Below, piece by piece: positions 55,435 to 64,000 of a DNA stretch of 64,000 nucleotides. Within the stretch, counting starts at the first letter, position 1; each line of letters opens with the position of its first letter. The notes beneath the pieces were generated by a model. That model was not told the origin of the DNA. It ran no database searches and saw only the letters and a program-made list of their open reading frames with translations. The translations under genes and the position numbers were made by a program. Where the stretch lies: positions 201,312,565 through 201,376,564 of the forward strand of contig CM060988.1 in assembly GCA_030765065.1 (NCBI GenBank), in the 5' to 3' direction. The stretch comes from Deroplatys truncata. Taxonomy: Eukaryota > Arthropoda > Insecta > Mantodea > Mantidae.

Positions 55435-55660
55435 AGGTTGGAAAGCTAGAATCAGACGACTGAAAAATTCAATGCCATAGTTTGAGATCTCCTTCTAGTT
55501 TACCGGGAAAAATGCGAATCAGTTGAGGAATTTAATGTCGTGTCGGCACGTTGCCATGGTAGCTCAATGATTAGAGCAACCGGACGGAGACCGGGAGAAG
55601 CGTGGTTCAAATCCCGGCTATTGCATTGAATTTTTCTACCGTTCCAACCTTGTCAAACAC
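55435..55660 (+). mobile_element. SINE-3 copy with inverted duplicate of one end
   Basis: A plus-oriented SINE-3 (tRNA-like 55553-55624, 'gccatggtagctcaatgatt' and B-box 'ggttcaaatccc') is preceded by 'tagaatcagacgactgaaaa' (55449-55470). That is the same terminal segment found at the other end, in opposite orientation. The unit therefore has terminal inverted repeats (ggttggaaagctagaat / ctaccgttccaacc). Confidence 0.7.
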
Positions 55661-56504
55661 ACGACTTTTGTGGAAGAAGAATTAATTCCTGTAATTTGAG
55701 AGTACAAAAGTAATATATTTTTTACAATGATGGGGTAAACTGTGATATGAAGTATCTTTTTGTATTCCTGAAATTTTTATCCAAATATATTATAAAAAAA
55801 TGAATCGCATGCAATATTTTCCTTAGAACACTGAATTTACACAATAAACACTATTTAAATAATGACAGAAGCTAGAATTATTTGAAACACAGAACATCAC
55901 TGCTATTATATGTAATAACTGACACAAATTTGAACAAGATATCTTGCATGCTGGATTCTCCAAATTTCAAATAGCGCTCATATACCACTTCATACTTCAG
56001 CCTCGATTAACTTAGCCAAAGCGATGTCTATACTTTCCAAAGAGGTATTTTCTTCCAGATATTCTACACAATTCTATCGTAAACTAATTAATATTGTTAC
56101 ATTATTCTTTTGTTTCTAGGCCAACCTTACTATGATCAAAGGCTTTGGTTTACATTGAATCACAATGTTTATCGAATGATGATGCGGCTATTTATAAATC
56201 AAGAATCACACGTATCATGAACGCAGATAATGTAAGTAGCCATTATTAAATGGCCGCGATAAAATATTGTTTGGAATTAATGGGAGCAGCATAATTATCG
56301 CTCTCATGTAGTTACAGAACCCAGCTTATGCCACGTTCTTGCAAAACACATTCCAACGATAATGGAGCTCGTACCCACTAGCTGCATAAATAACTATTAT
56401 AACTGCGTCTTTCTAGCACAGGTGCCATAACCGTTGCTTAGCAACAATGGCATAATACATCTGTATGCATTATAATTCCCTCAATCCCCAAAATCTTCGA
56501 TTCC
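55661..56504. other. No gene seen
   Basis: AT-rich sequence; no repeat family, exon or RNA gene recognised. Confidence 0.45.
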
Positions 56505-56790
56505 TTTCTATTACTTTCGTTGCTACGTATAGTAGTTAGGGGAAGTATTGTATTCTATGGAAAAATTCGATGTAGAGATTTCACCGGAAGTATATGTTTT
56601 GAAGTCCCAAAAACAATTTTTAGCAGTAGGTCTGTGAACTGCATAACTCAAAAAAAAAATCCTATAAATACCAAACGTGTTTAGGTACAGAAGGCACAGT
56701 ACCTTCCAAACATGCGTCACGAGGCCTGTTCCCCAGAGAAACCATGATATATGTATATTTAAAACAACATTTATTCTTTTCATTGTAATT
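56505..56790 (+). repeat. Family A 5' half
   Basis: Plus fragment starting 'tactttcgttgctacgtata' with 'gatttcaccggaagtatatg'; lost after about 280 bp. Confidence 0.75.
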
Positions 56791-56939
56791 TTAATATTCT
56801 AATAAATTGAATTCATTTCCTTTGTTTCAACATGTGTTGCTTTCACGTTACCTGCAAAAAATTAATAAATATTACATGGACTCAACAGTGCTGCCATCTG
56901 TTGCACTACTCGCAAACACGTTTACATTCGATCAATTAT

Positions 56940-57048
56940 TTATGGCTCAGGCGGTAAAGTCTGTGGCCGCATTCCGGAGGTCCCGGGTTCAAATCCCGTG
57001 GGCCGACCAATCTGTCTGAGGGTTTCCGTGGTTTTCCTCAGTCGCGGA
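56940..57048 (+). mobile_element. SINE fragment (tRNA-derived head)
   Basis: 'ggctcaggcggtaaagtctg' with B-box 'gggttcaaatccc' and 'ggtttccgtggttttcctca', cut off by repeat X. Its head is of the same general type as SINE-1. Confidence 0.75.
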
Positions 57049-57720
57049 TTGGATATTTAATACCACGATCCAAAGTTCCACCTTAAGCCTAAAACAATAG
57101 TAAAATGAAAAATAAGTGGTAATAGCGAATGTTATGCCATCTGTCTACAGACAATGTAAGCAGTTATACTGGACGGCACCCTAACGCCATCTGCACGGCA
57201 CGAAGCAGAACATCCGGCTGCCATGCGTGGGAGTCTCTGTGGGCACGTGACGAAGCAAGATGGCATTTCCAGGGATGAGACCTAAATGGCTAACTGTGCG
57301 CCTTTCTATGTGAGGGCGGCGATTAGACTAGACGGCACCCTAATGCCATCTGTACGGCATGAAACAGGTGATTACAGGGATGAGACCTAGTAGGCTAACT
57401 GTCCGCATTTATATGGGGGCGGCGGTTGGACTGGACGGCACCCTAATGCCGTCTGCACGGCACGAAGCAGGTGTTACAGGGATGAGACCTAGAAGGCCAA
57501 CTGTCCGCCTTTATATGGGGGCGGCGGTTGGACTGGACGGCACCCTAATACCCTCTGCACGGCACGGGACAGAAGATTCGGTAGCTATGCGCTAGGGTCT
57601 CTGTGACACGTGACGGAGCGGGTGATTACAGGGATGAGACCTAGAAGGTTAACTGTCCATCATATATCGTTCTAAGAGTTATCCACCAACAGATCCGTCG
57701 CCATATGACCAGGGAGTTAA
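57049..57720 (+). repeat. Dispersed repeat X with a different internal tandem array
   Basis: Begins 'atttaataccacgatccaaa' as at 27980 and ends 'caacagatccgtcgccatat'. Inside, a 101-104-bp unit (gacggcaccctaatgcc .. gagacctagaaggccaactg) is present about three times, starting at 57331, 57435 and 57536. A segment partly distinct from the 72-bp satellite unit has been amplified. Confidence 0.82.
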
Positions 57721-57742
57721 AGCGACGTATAATAAAATAGAG

Positions 57743-57744
<2 letters not shown>

Positions 57745-57779
<35 letters not shown>
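57745..57779. repeat. (TA)n microsatellite
   Basis: Roughly 17 TA units just beyond the end of repeat X. Confidence 0.95.
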
Positions 57780-57783
<4 letters not shown>

Positions 57784-58590
57784 CACACAATTAACAAGGT
57801 AAGATCTTTTGTAAAATCTCAACGTTTTGAAATTATACTGTAGTCGACCAAAAACAGTCGTGTGCAACTTGACTATAATGGAATTAAGACGCTAGTTTCA
57901 TAAACATACTCACGTCTTAATTACTACCACTATAATGTTGTATAAGATGTTATAACACTTTAGTGGCATTCCGAGCCGAGGTTTCCGAAATTCCTGTTTC
58001 TTGTGTAAGCTTTGGCTGACATTTCTTTGGACTTCGGTCTAACTTTTCCTCGGTAAGAACACGTGGTTTGTTTCAAGAATAGATCCCGTTTTTCTAAATC
58101 TATTCACATGATTACGATGCGAGGCGCCGAACAACAGGGTATCTGTCTCACTTCTCTACAAGAGTTTGTCACACAGGAGTCATACATAAAGATTCCGTGT
58201 GCTAAAGTATACGGGCATTATAATAACACTAACACTGAACCACGTGGCCTCACAACGATCAACCTCTGTACGGCACATACTTCGATAAGGCAATACACAG
58301 AGAGGGAACAGAACCAGTTAGAAACAGCGCAGTGCAAGGCAAGCAATTCCCCGTAATAGGGCCACGCGTGTAAACGGAGGTTCCGTATAACATTAAGTAT
58401 CCTTTACCATAAAAACTTGAATCTTGGGTTTAAAGCCGATGTTTATATAGGCCCTAAACATCTGTTAGAGACGTTTGTGAACACCAACATTTAGAAAATT
58501 TTCTGACAATTTCAAACATTCAATTGGTGTGTAAGGAACGTAGGTTGTCAACTGCTAGTCTGTTAGGGATCTGAAACTTATAAAATTCTA
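57780..58590. other. No clear gene
   Basis: A 97-codon plus frame (58063-58356) is the longest. It has no motif and no convincing splice borders. Confidence 0.35.
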
Positions 58591-58596
58591 TTTATA

Positions 58597-59033
58597 GTGC
58601 CTGTCTCCCGTCCTTTTAAAAATATGAAATCCAGTGATGAGTTCCCCATTAGACTCTCAAAGAAACGGTTGAATGGGACCCAACAGAATGGCACCGTGTT
58701 TGATTCAATATTTGCCGAAGAGGAGTCTATCTCAGAGACGAATATAGCTCGTGGGCAATTTTTACAAAAGTCAGAACATTTTCAAGAAGGGGGAAGTTGG
58801 TGATTACATGGAGACGGGATTGCCCCGCGGGGGGGGGGGAGCAACTCGCCTACAGGTTTGATAGAAATCAATGCACCATAGTACGATCTCCTGGTGAATT
58901 ATTCAGAAAAAACCCTCTCCTATACATCTCCAGCAGAGACAGAGAAAAACTGGCCAGCTTTTCTTTAATTAAATCCGAACAGAGTCCTTCCTTTCTGCCC
59001 GTCTTGGAAAATAAAAGGGAAAATCAAATTTAG
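58597..59033 (+). other. Pair of overlapping open frames, unassigned
   Basis: A 68-codon frame (58597-58803; 'SSDEFPIRLSKKRLNGTQQ', 'DSIFAEEESISETNIARGQ') is followed in another frame by a 78-codon one (58797-59033; 'LAYRFDRNQCTIVRSPGEL', 'SSRDREKLASFSLIKSEQS'). A run of ten G (58840-58849) lies in the second frame. Both translations look more protein-like than the background. They could be an exon pair or a frameshifted retroelement protein. No domain recognised. Confidence 0.3.
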
Positions 59034-59369
59034 AGATACGGGCATGCGATTGTCGTCTGTTTAAACATACTCTCTTTACTAGTATTGCATTTGTTTCAAT
59101 AATGTAACATCTTCACTGCGATTAGGCGCGTTCGCTACTGTTTGTGTAAAAGCACGAAACAACTCGTGTACGGAGTGAAATTTTAGACCTTAGTAGGAAG
59201 AAAACTTTGTAGACACCTTTCAAATTCCTAAGAGATCCGTACAAATTAAAATAATACCTTCCAAATATTTACCATTTTAGCTGAATTACTGCATGCACAA
59301 AAACGATTGTTAACACATTACTTTTCAACTTCAAATTAATAGAAACTCGACATTAAAACGACTTTCCTT

Positions 59370-59620
59370 AACGCACTTTTCTAAAACTATTATCACAAAA
59401 AGTTACACATCTATCTAGGTACTTTGTGATAATCAACATAAACTTTGATAGAAATAGTTTCATTATACATTTCGTTATAGATGCAAGAGGAACATAAGAA
59501 CCCGAATCGATAGTTAGATGTTTAAAATCTAGTCGCTATATGTTGGCCTTGGAAGTTCATACTCTTGCCATGATTCGCGAGAAACATCTGAATAGCCAAA
59601 GCAATTAGAAAAAAAAAAAA
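59370..59620 (-). repeat. Family A fragment
   Basis: Inverse 3' section ('tacatttcgttatagatgca', 'gttagatgtttaaaatctag') directly before another inverse copy. Confidence 0.65.
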
Positions 59621-59624
59621 TCTG

Positions 59625-60668
59625 ATGCGTTGCACTCACATGTCTTTCTCTACTCTCCAACACAAATTATTCTTACGGAAGTTTATTTTTCTATCTACTT
59701 CATTTTAATCGAGACAAACCTTTACAGAAACAGCTACATTACACATTTCGTTATAGAGAACAGCGATAGTCAAATGTATAAGAAATGTATAAATGAATAG
59801 TTTTATTTATGGACGTTCTTTAACTACTATGTTTCTTTGCGTCCCATTCTATATTGGGCGTGAAAGACTGGTAATTTTGCTCAGAGGCCTCTTTATCAGG
59901 CTTAAGGTTCTTTTACATTCCATAAATCTACGACACGGGACCACCGGCTTTACTTCCCTTCCGAAGGAAGCCATGCTAAGGATTTTTACGCCCGAAAACA
60001 CCCATCGCCCTCCGCCGGGTTTGAACCCGCGAACTCGGGAACTAGAGGCTAGCATGTTTAAGAACTGCACACTATGTATTGGCTTTAAAATTCCATGCTC
60101 TTTGCGTGCAATGGCGAAAAAAAACTGAATATTGAAAGGAATTGAAAAGAATGACAAAGTATTGAGGAATTGCAACCATTAATAACGGATATCTCGGAAA
60201 TGCGTATGCCACAAACAATTGTTTGAAATAAATTCTTTTAAGATTGTACAAAGTTGTTTCCGTGTGAAGTAAACTTCACAGGCTATTCCCAGAATATTCA
60301 AGCTCCACATTTTACTTGTCATGTAAATATCTTTAACATATTGTATTTTAGTCACACCTGTTAGAGCTATTTTTAGAAAATAAAAAAACGTCGAAAAATG
60401 TTACATTTAAAGGGTAGTTTGTGGTGAAGGATTTCCTTGAAACTCTTCATGTCGCATCTTTGGAAGGTACTGAACCCAAATACTAAGTTTGGTATCTATG
60501 TCACTTTATGGTTTTTAGTTATGCTGTTCATAGACGCGCGCTCGCGCACACCTTTTGCCATTTCAATTCATTTTTATTCAGGGTCCCTAAAAAGATGTAT
60601 TTCCATCTGTATCGAATTTTTGGGTGGAATGCAATGTTTTCTGTACTACTATGTCCGTGGCAGAGTAA
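59625..60668 (-). repeat. Family A copy split by SINE-2
   Basis: Inverse copy with 'tttctctactctccaacaca', 'aacagcgatagtcaaatg' and, beyond the SINE, 'ttaaagggtagtttgtggtg' and 'cgaatttttgggtggaatgc'. The SINE occupies 59785-60053. Confidence 0.85.
59785..60053 (-). mobile_element. SINE-2, second copy
   Basis: Collinear with 33071-33344: B-box 'gggttcaaacccg'-type at 60017-60030 on the minus strand, body 'ccttcggaagggaagtaaag', tail 'ataaaactattca'. An 11-bp target duplication with one mismatch (atgtataagaa 59774-59784, atgtttaagaa 60054-60064) lies in family A. Confidence 0.88.
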
Positions 60669-60734
60669 AAATGTAGTTCCATCCATTAAACAAGCATTAT
60701 TAAAATTCTTTTGTGGCATTTATCATCTCCACCG

Positions 60735-60895
60735 AGAAAGGTGGCGCCGTGGTAGCGAGCCGATCAATCTGGTCGAAGGTTTTTTCGCGTTTTCCTCCGT
60801 AGCCAGGCAAATGCTGTGTTGGATAACTTGATCCGCAAATTTTCCTATCATCGCTTTCATCACTGCATTCAATTTTCTTCTTCTTCACCGCCATA
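60735..60895 (+). mobile_element. SINE body without tRNA head
   Basis: 'ggtggcgccgtggtagcgag' (A-box like) leads directly into 'ggttttttcgcgttttcctc' and 'tcttcttcaccgccatacca'; the B-box region is deleted. Its tail continues into the 76-bp array. Confidence 0.7.
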
Positions 60896-61440
60896 CCAGG
60901 CACTGGGCTGATCAACCATTCTGGATATACTACAATCCAGAGTTTGCTTGCTCCTCGACAGACTACCGATCCAAGACTCTGGGCTGATCAACCATTCTCG
61001 ATACATTACAATCCAGAGTTTGCTTGCTCCTTGACAGGCTACTGATCCAAGATACTGGGCTGATCACCAATCCTGGATATATTACAATCCAGAGTTTGCT
61101 TGCTCCTCGACAGACTACCGATCCAAGACTCTGGGCTGATCAACCATTCTGGATATATTACAATCCAGAGTTTGCTTGCTCCTTGACAGGCTACTGATCC
61201 AAGATACTGGGCTGATCAACCATTCTGGATATATTACAATCCAGAGTTTGCTTGCTCCTCGACAGGCTACTGATCCAAGATACTGGGCTGATCAACCATT
61301 CTGGATATACCACAATCCAGAGTTTGCTTGCTCCTCGACAGGCTACTAAGCCAAGGCATTGGGTTGATCACCCATCCTGCATATACCATAATCCAGAGTT
61401 TGGTTGCTCCTCGATAGGCTACTGACCCAAAGCATGTGCT
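60896..61440. repeat. 76-bp tandem array grown from a SINE tail
   Basis: Seven units of 'ctgggctgatcaaccattct..gagtttgcttgctcctcgac..' at 76-bp steps (gatcaacc at 60910, 60986 and so on). The unit corresponds to the 3' tail of the 50.9 kb SINE (read as 'gcatcgggctgatcacccat' .. 'ctgctcctcgacgggcctct'). The array lies exactly where that tail should follow the SINE body at 60735-60895. Confidence 0.88.
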
Positions 61441-61484
61441 TGTAGGCCCTATAAAAAGCAGGGCAAGTGATTGAAGAAGAGGAA

Positions 61485-61670
61485 TCATTTCCAAGATATT
61501 TATTCCCCTTGATTTGAGTTTTCAAATGCTTTACATCTTTTTGGTGTGCTAATACAGCCTTCAGTTATTCCTCGCGATGTGATGGAAAAACTACAGCGTT
61601 TCAAAGCCAGCATCTAGCGAATAACTTTTTAAACATGTGACTATAACTTGGACCTATAACGAAATGAGCA
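61485..61670 (+). repeat. Family A fragment
   Basis: Plus 3' section ('aatcatttccaagatattta', 'aaagccagcatctagcgaat'). Confidence 0.6.
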
Positions 61671-62242
61671 ATGAATAGTGATGCGGCAAGATACAACAAG
61701 CAAGACGTATAATTGGTATAATACCAACTCAGGATTTTAAGCGGAATAATGCCTGGTAAGATCGGTATATATGGTAGGATCCGTGATAGTAAAGGATACT
61801 AGATTCTCTATTTCTATTACGGCGTTTTTCTGTCAACTATGTCAACCAAGTGAACCGAAAATAAAATCATAGTTGTTTGAATTACACAAATGAGTAATAC
61901 ACACATTTTCCCAAAGACTCCGAATAATTAACAATACATTTGTTGACAATACGAAACGTCACAGCACATGGACAAAGACAAAGCAGAATAATTAATTACT
62001 TTTATATCACACTTGACGCTTGACAACTTAAACAATTCTAATCACACCCTACCTTAAATACTCCGGATGCTGTTACTAGAACGTTCGCGACTGCCAAGAA
62101 CTGCAAACGGTTCGCCTGAGGTGTATACAAAACGTATGTCATGCACGTGGCATCGAATTACACCATTAATGCCAATAATACGGGGTAAAATGCAGTAGTT
62201 TACGTCCCATTATACAGCATTTTCAGAACCATTTCTGCAAAA

Positions 62243-62282
<40 letters not shown>

Positions 62283-62775
62283 ATTAACATGGAGTAGATA
62301 GAAAAATGAAGGATAATGGTTACACAAAGTCAAGTTAATGTAACATATCATTAATTTTTTTGAACATATCAAATATATTTAGGAACAATCAACAAAGGAT
62401 CGTAAATTGTTTCATGTGTGCAGCGGGACGAAGCGGTTTACAAGGATAACAAAGTTAAAATAACAGAGCCGTGGTGTATTCAATATGACAATAACCAGGG
62501 GTAGATATGAAAGCTGATCCACCCTCCCGTGAAAACGAAATTAGAATTTTCTATAATAGCCCATCAGTCATTTTTCTATACTGAAGTCATTAGTTATGCT
62601 CATCTAACACAGGAAATTAAAACGTCAAATGAAGATCACATACAACCATTATAAAATAACCGACTGGCTGCAGTTAACGACAAAAATTGTTGACAGTTCC
62701 AACTTCTTATTCCGAATTCACTATTTTATTTCTCTGTCAATTTACATGATAGCATTTTCACGTATTATACAAATA
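61671..62775. other. No gene seen; (TA)n tract
   Basis: AT-rich; a (TA)n microsatellite at 62244-62280 is followed by a short 3' family A scrap (62319-62355, gtcaagttaatgtaacatat). No exon candidate. Confidence 0.5.
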
Positions 62776-64000
62776 CACTGCCGTTTGTGAAAATTGCAAC
62801 ACAAGAAGGGAACGCATGAATTCAATGAATTTAATACCACAAGTTAGGTACATGACAAGTAACAAATAATAAACTTTCAAATCTATACATGACCTTTGAG
62901 CCCTAATATTTGGCGTGGCCTCCATGCGCTGCAATAGAGCTGCTCTACGCCGTGGCATTGAATCAAAAAGGTTCTGAATAAGTTCCTGAGGGATTTCCCT
63001 CCACGTAGTTTCTATTCCAGCCCAAAAATCCGTAACACTGGTTACTGGAGGACCGTGACGCACCAGGTGCCGACCAACCATATCCCACACATGTTCGATG
63101 GGTGAACGTGCAGGACAGGGAAGCTCTTCGAAGAAGGCTCGTACATTCCTCGCAAATGTGGACGGGCATTGTCCTGCTCAAATCTGGCCTGAAGCAGGGG
63201 CAGTACCTCAGGCTCTACAACCACCGTTAAGTACCGATTGCTGTTCAAAGTGCCCCCAATTAGTAGGAGGCGAGATCGGTTGTTGTAACCAATGGTGCCC
63301 CAAACCATCACACCTGGTGTTTGTCCGCTATGCCGCTCAACAATGCAGCCCTTCAGGTTGCGTTCACAACATGCGGCCATCACTGTAGGATACGTTGAAG
63401 CGGGATTCGTCCGAAAAGACTACATTTTGCCACTCAGCACCCCAGTGACGGTGTTCACGTGCCCATTGCACGGAGCTTGTGGTTTCTGGACAATGGAAGC
63501 CGACGTAATGCCATGCATGCAACCAGTCCAACCTGCAGCAGACGGCGGCGAACCGTTGATGCAGACAAGTTCACACCTGTTGCAGTGCTCCAGCGTCGAG
63601 CCAACACTGTGGATGAAGCTGTGCGATCCGTTATGGTCATGCGGATGGTCATCCCGTGCTGTGGTCATGTTCCTTGGTCCAGTACCCGCTCTTCGCTGCG
63701 TACGACCTTCATCTATCCACTGCTTCCACACACGCATCATTGTCGTAGCAGCATGTCCTGTACGAGCCGAAATGTATGACAAACCCGCTTCCCGGAGACC
63801 GAGCATTCTGCTCCGTTCGAACTCACTCACATGCCGATATGGCTCCCTTTGACGTCGACGAGACATACTGGCACTCACTTTCATGTTTCCACCTTGTTTG
63901 ACAGCTCTGTACTGAATACACTGGGGGCAACACTGACCTTGTCAGACCGACACGAGAGGACTCTGCTCGACCTACGTGTTCCCCATCTCTCTGCAAACCT
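62776..64000 (-). mobile_element. Tc1-like element, running out of the window
   Basis: The left terminus 'cactgccgtttgtgaaaatt' follows TA (62774-62775). It is the mirror of the 3' end at 31352. The other terminus is not reached before the window ends. Same family as 30392-31352. Confidence 0.88.
62920..63884 (-). pseudogene. Tc1-type transposase, DDE motifs present but frameshifted
   Basis: The N-terminal 'MSRRRQREPYRHVSEFERS' and 'ISARTGHAATTMMRVWKQW' form the paired helix-turn-helix region (63884 downwards). The catalytic motifs are all visible in one frame or another: 'FSDESRF' (63407-63387 region), 'FEQDNARPH' and 'SPIEHVWDMVG'. The C-terminus reads 'ELIQNLFDSMPRR'. Tc1 transposases are about 340 residues. 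Here at least three frame changes are needed, so no full protein is made, although no catalytic residue is lost. The start could be the Met at 63884 or the second Met at about 63866, which fits the usual MSRR-type start better. Confidence 0.9.

Noticed and set aside
55553-55624. Functional tRNA gene
   Set aside because: The anticodon loop and T stem deviate, the sequence is embedded in a repeat, and a second diverged copy lies 1 kb away. It is a SINE head.

Overview
The window is AT-rich nuclear DNA from a eukaryote, most likely an arthropod and probably an insect with a large repeat-laden genome. The evidence is many decayed mariner and Tc1 elements, tRNA-derived SINEs, non-LTR retrotransposon wreckage, long microsatellites, spliceosomal-type exon borders and no long intact genes. 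Nothing looks bacterial: there are no operons, Shine-Dalgarno sites or CRISPR arrays. The species is not identifiable by eye; a polyneopteran insect is only a guess.

By my count roughly a quarter or more of the window belongs to one dispersed non-coding family, called family A here. It is about 0.85 kb, starts with tactttctctac and carries gtagagaaagt near its other end. Some thirty full or partial copies lie in both orientations, often as inverted neighbours, and one cluster forms a near-perfect 1.6 kb palindrome (35.77-37.37 kb). Other elements are nested in family A: mariners at 1.6 and 45.0 kb, a 454-bp inverted-repeat element at 17.1 kb, SINEs at 33.1, 35.2 and 59.8 kb, and the 7.7-10.7 kb satellite-bearing repeat.

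Layout: 0-3.2 kb family A plus mariner; 3.7-7.2 kb a 65-bp minisatellite split by a foldback element that is itself split by a mariner; 7.7-10.7 kb a 72-bp satellite with higher-order structure inside dispersed repeat X; 10.7-15 kb family A and a solo-LTR-like unit; 15.2-16.2 kb a TA-flanked inverted-repeat element; 16.7-21.5 kb family A; 21.5-22.7 kb mariner; 23.6-24.3 kb an unexplained GC-rich island; 25-28.3 kb SINEs and repeat X; 28.4-37.4 kb family A, Tc1, LTR and the palindrome; 37.4-41.6 kb decayed LINEs; 42-49.3 kb family A and mariner; 49.5-54.2 kb degenerate coding-like DNA, SINE, LINE tail, mariner and SINE; 54.4-55.7 kb a TTAA-type element between two copies of another SINE; 57 kb repeat X; 59.4-61.7 kb family A, SINE and a 76-bp array; 62.8-64 kb a Tc1 element running out of the window.

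Host coding sequence, if present, is a few short exons in large introns. The best candidates, judged by canonical splice sites plus one open frame, are 34312-34427 (-), 20175-20272 (-) and a terminal exon at 26999-27091 (+); a 25-bp microexon at 3558-3582 (+) is weaker. None could be assigned to a protein family. Three tandem arrays (72, ~102 and 76 bp) have unit sequence recognisable inside dispersed elements, so local amplification of interspersed repeats is a recurrent process here. I saw no convincing new multi-gene system; the novelty is in repeat architecture.
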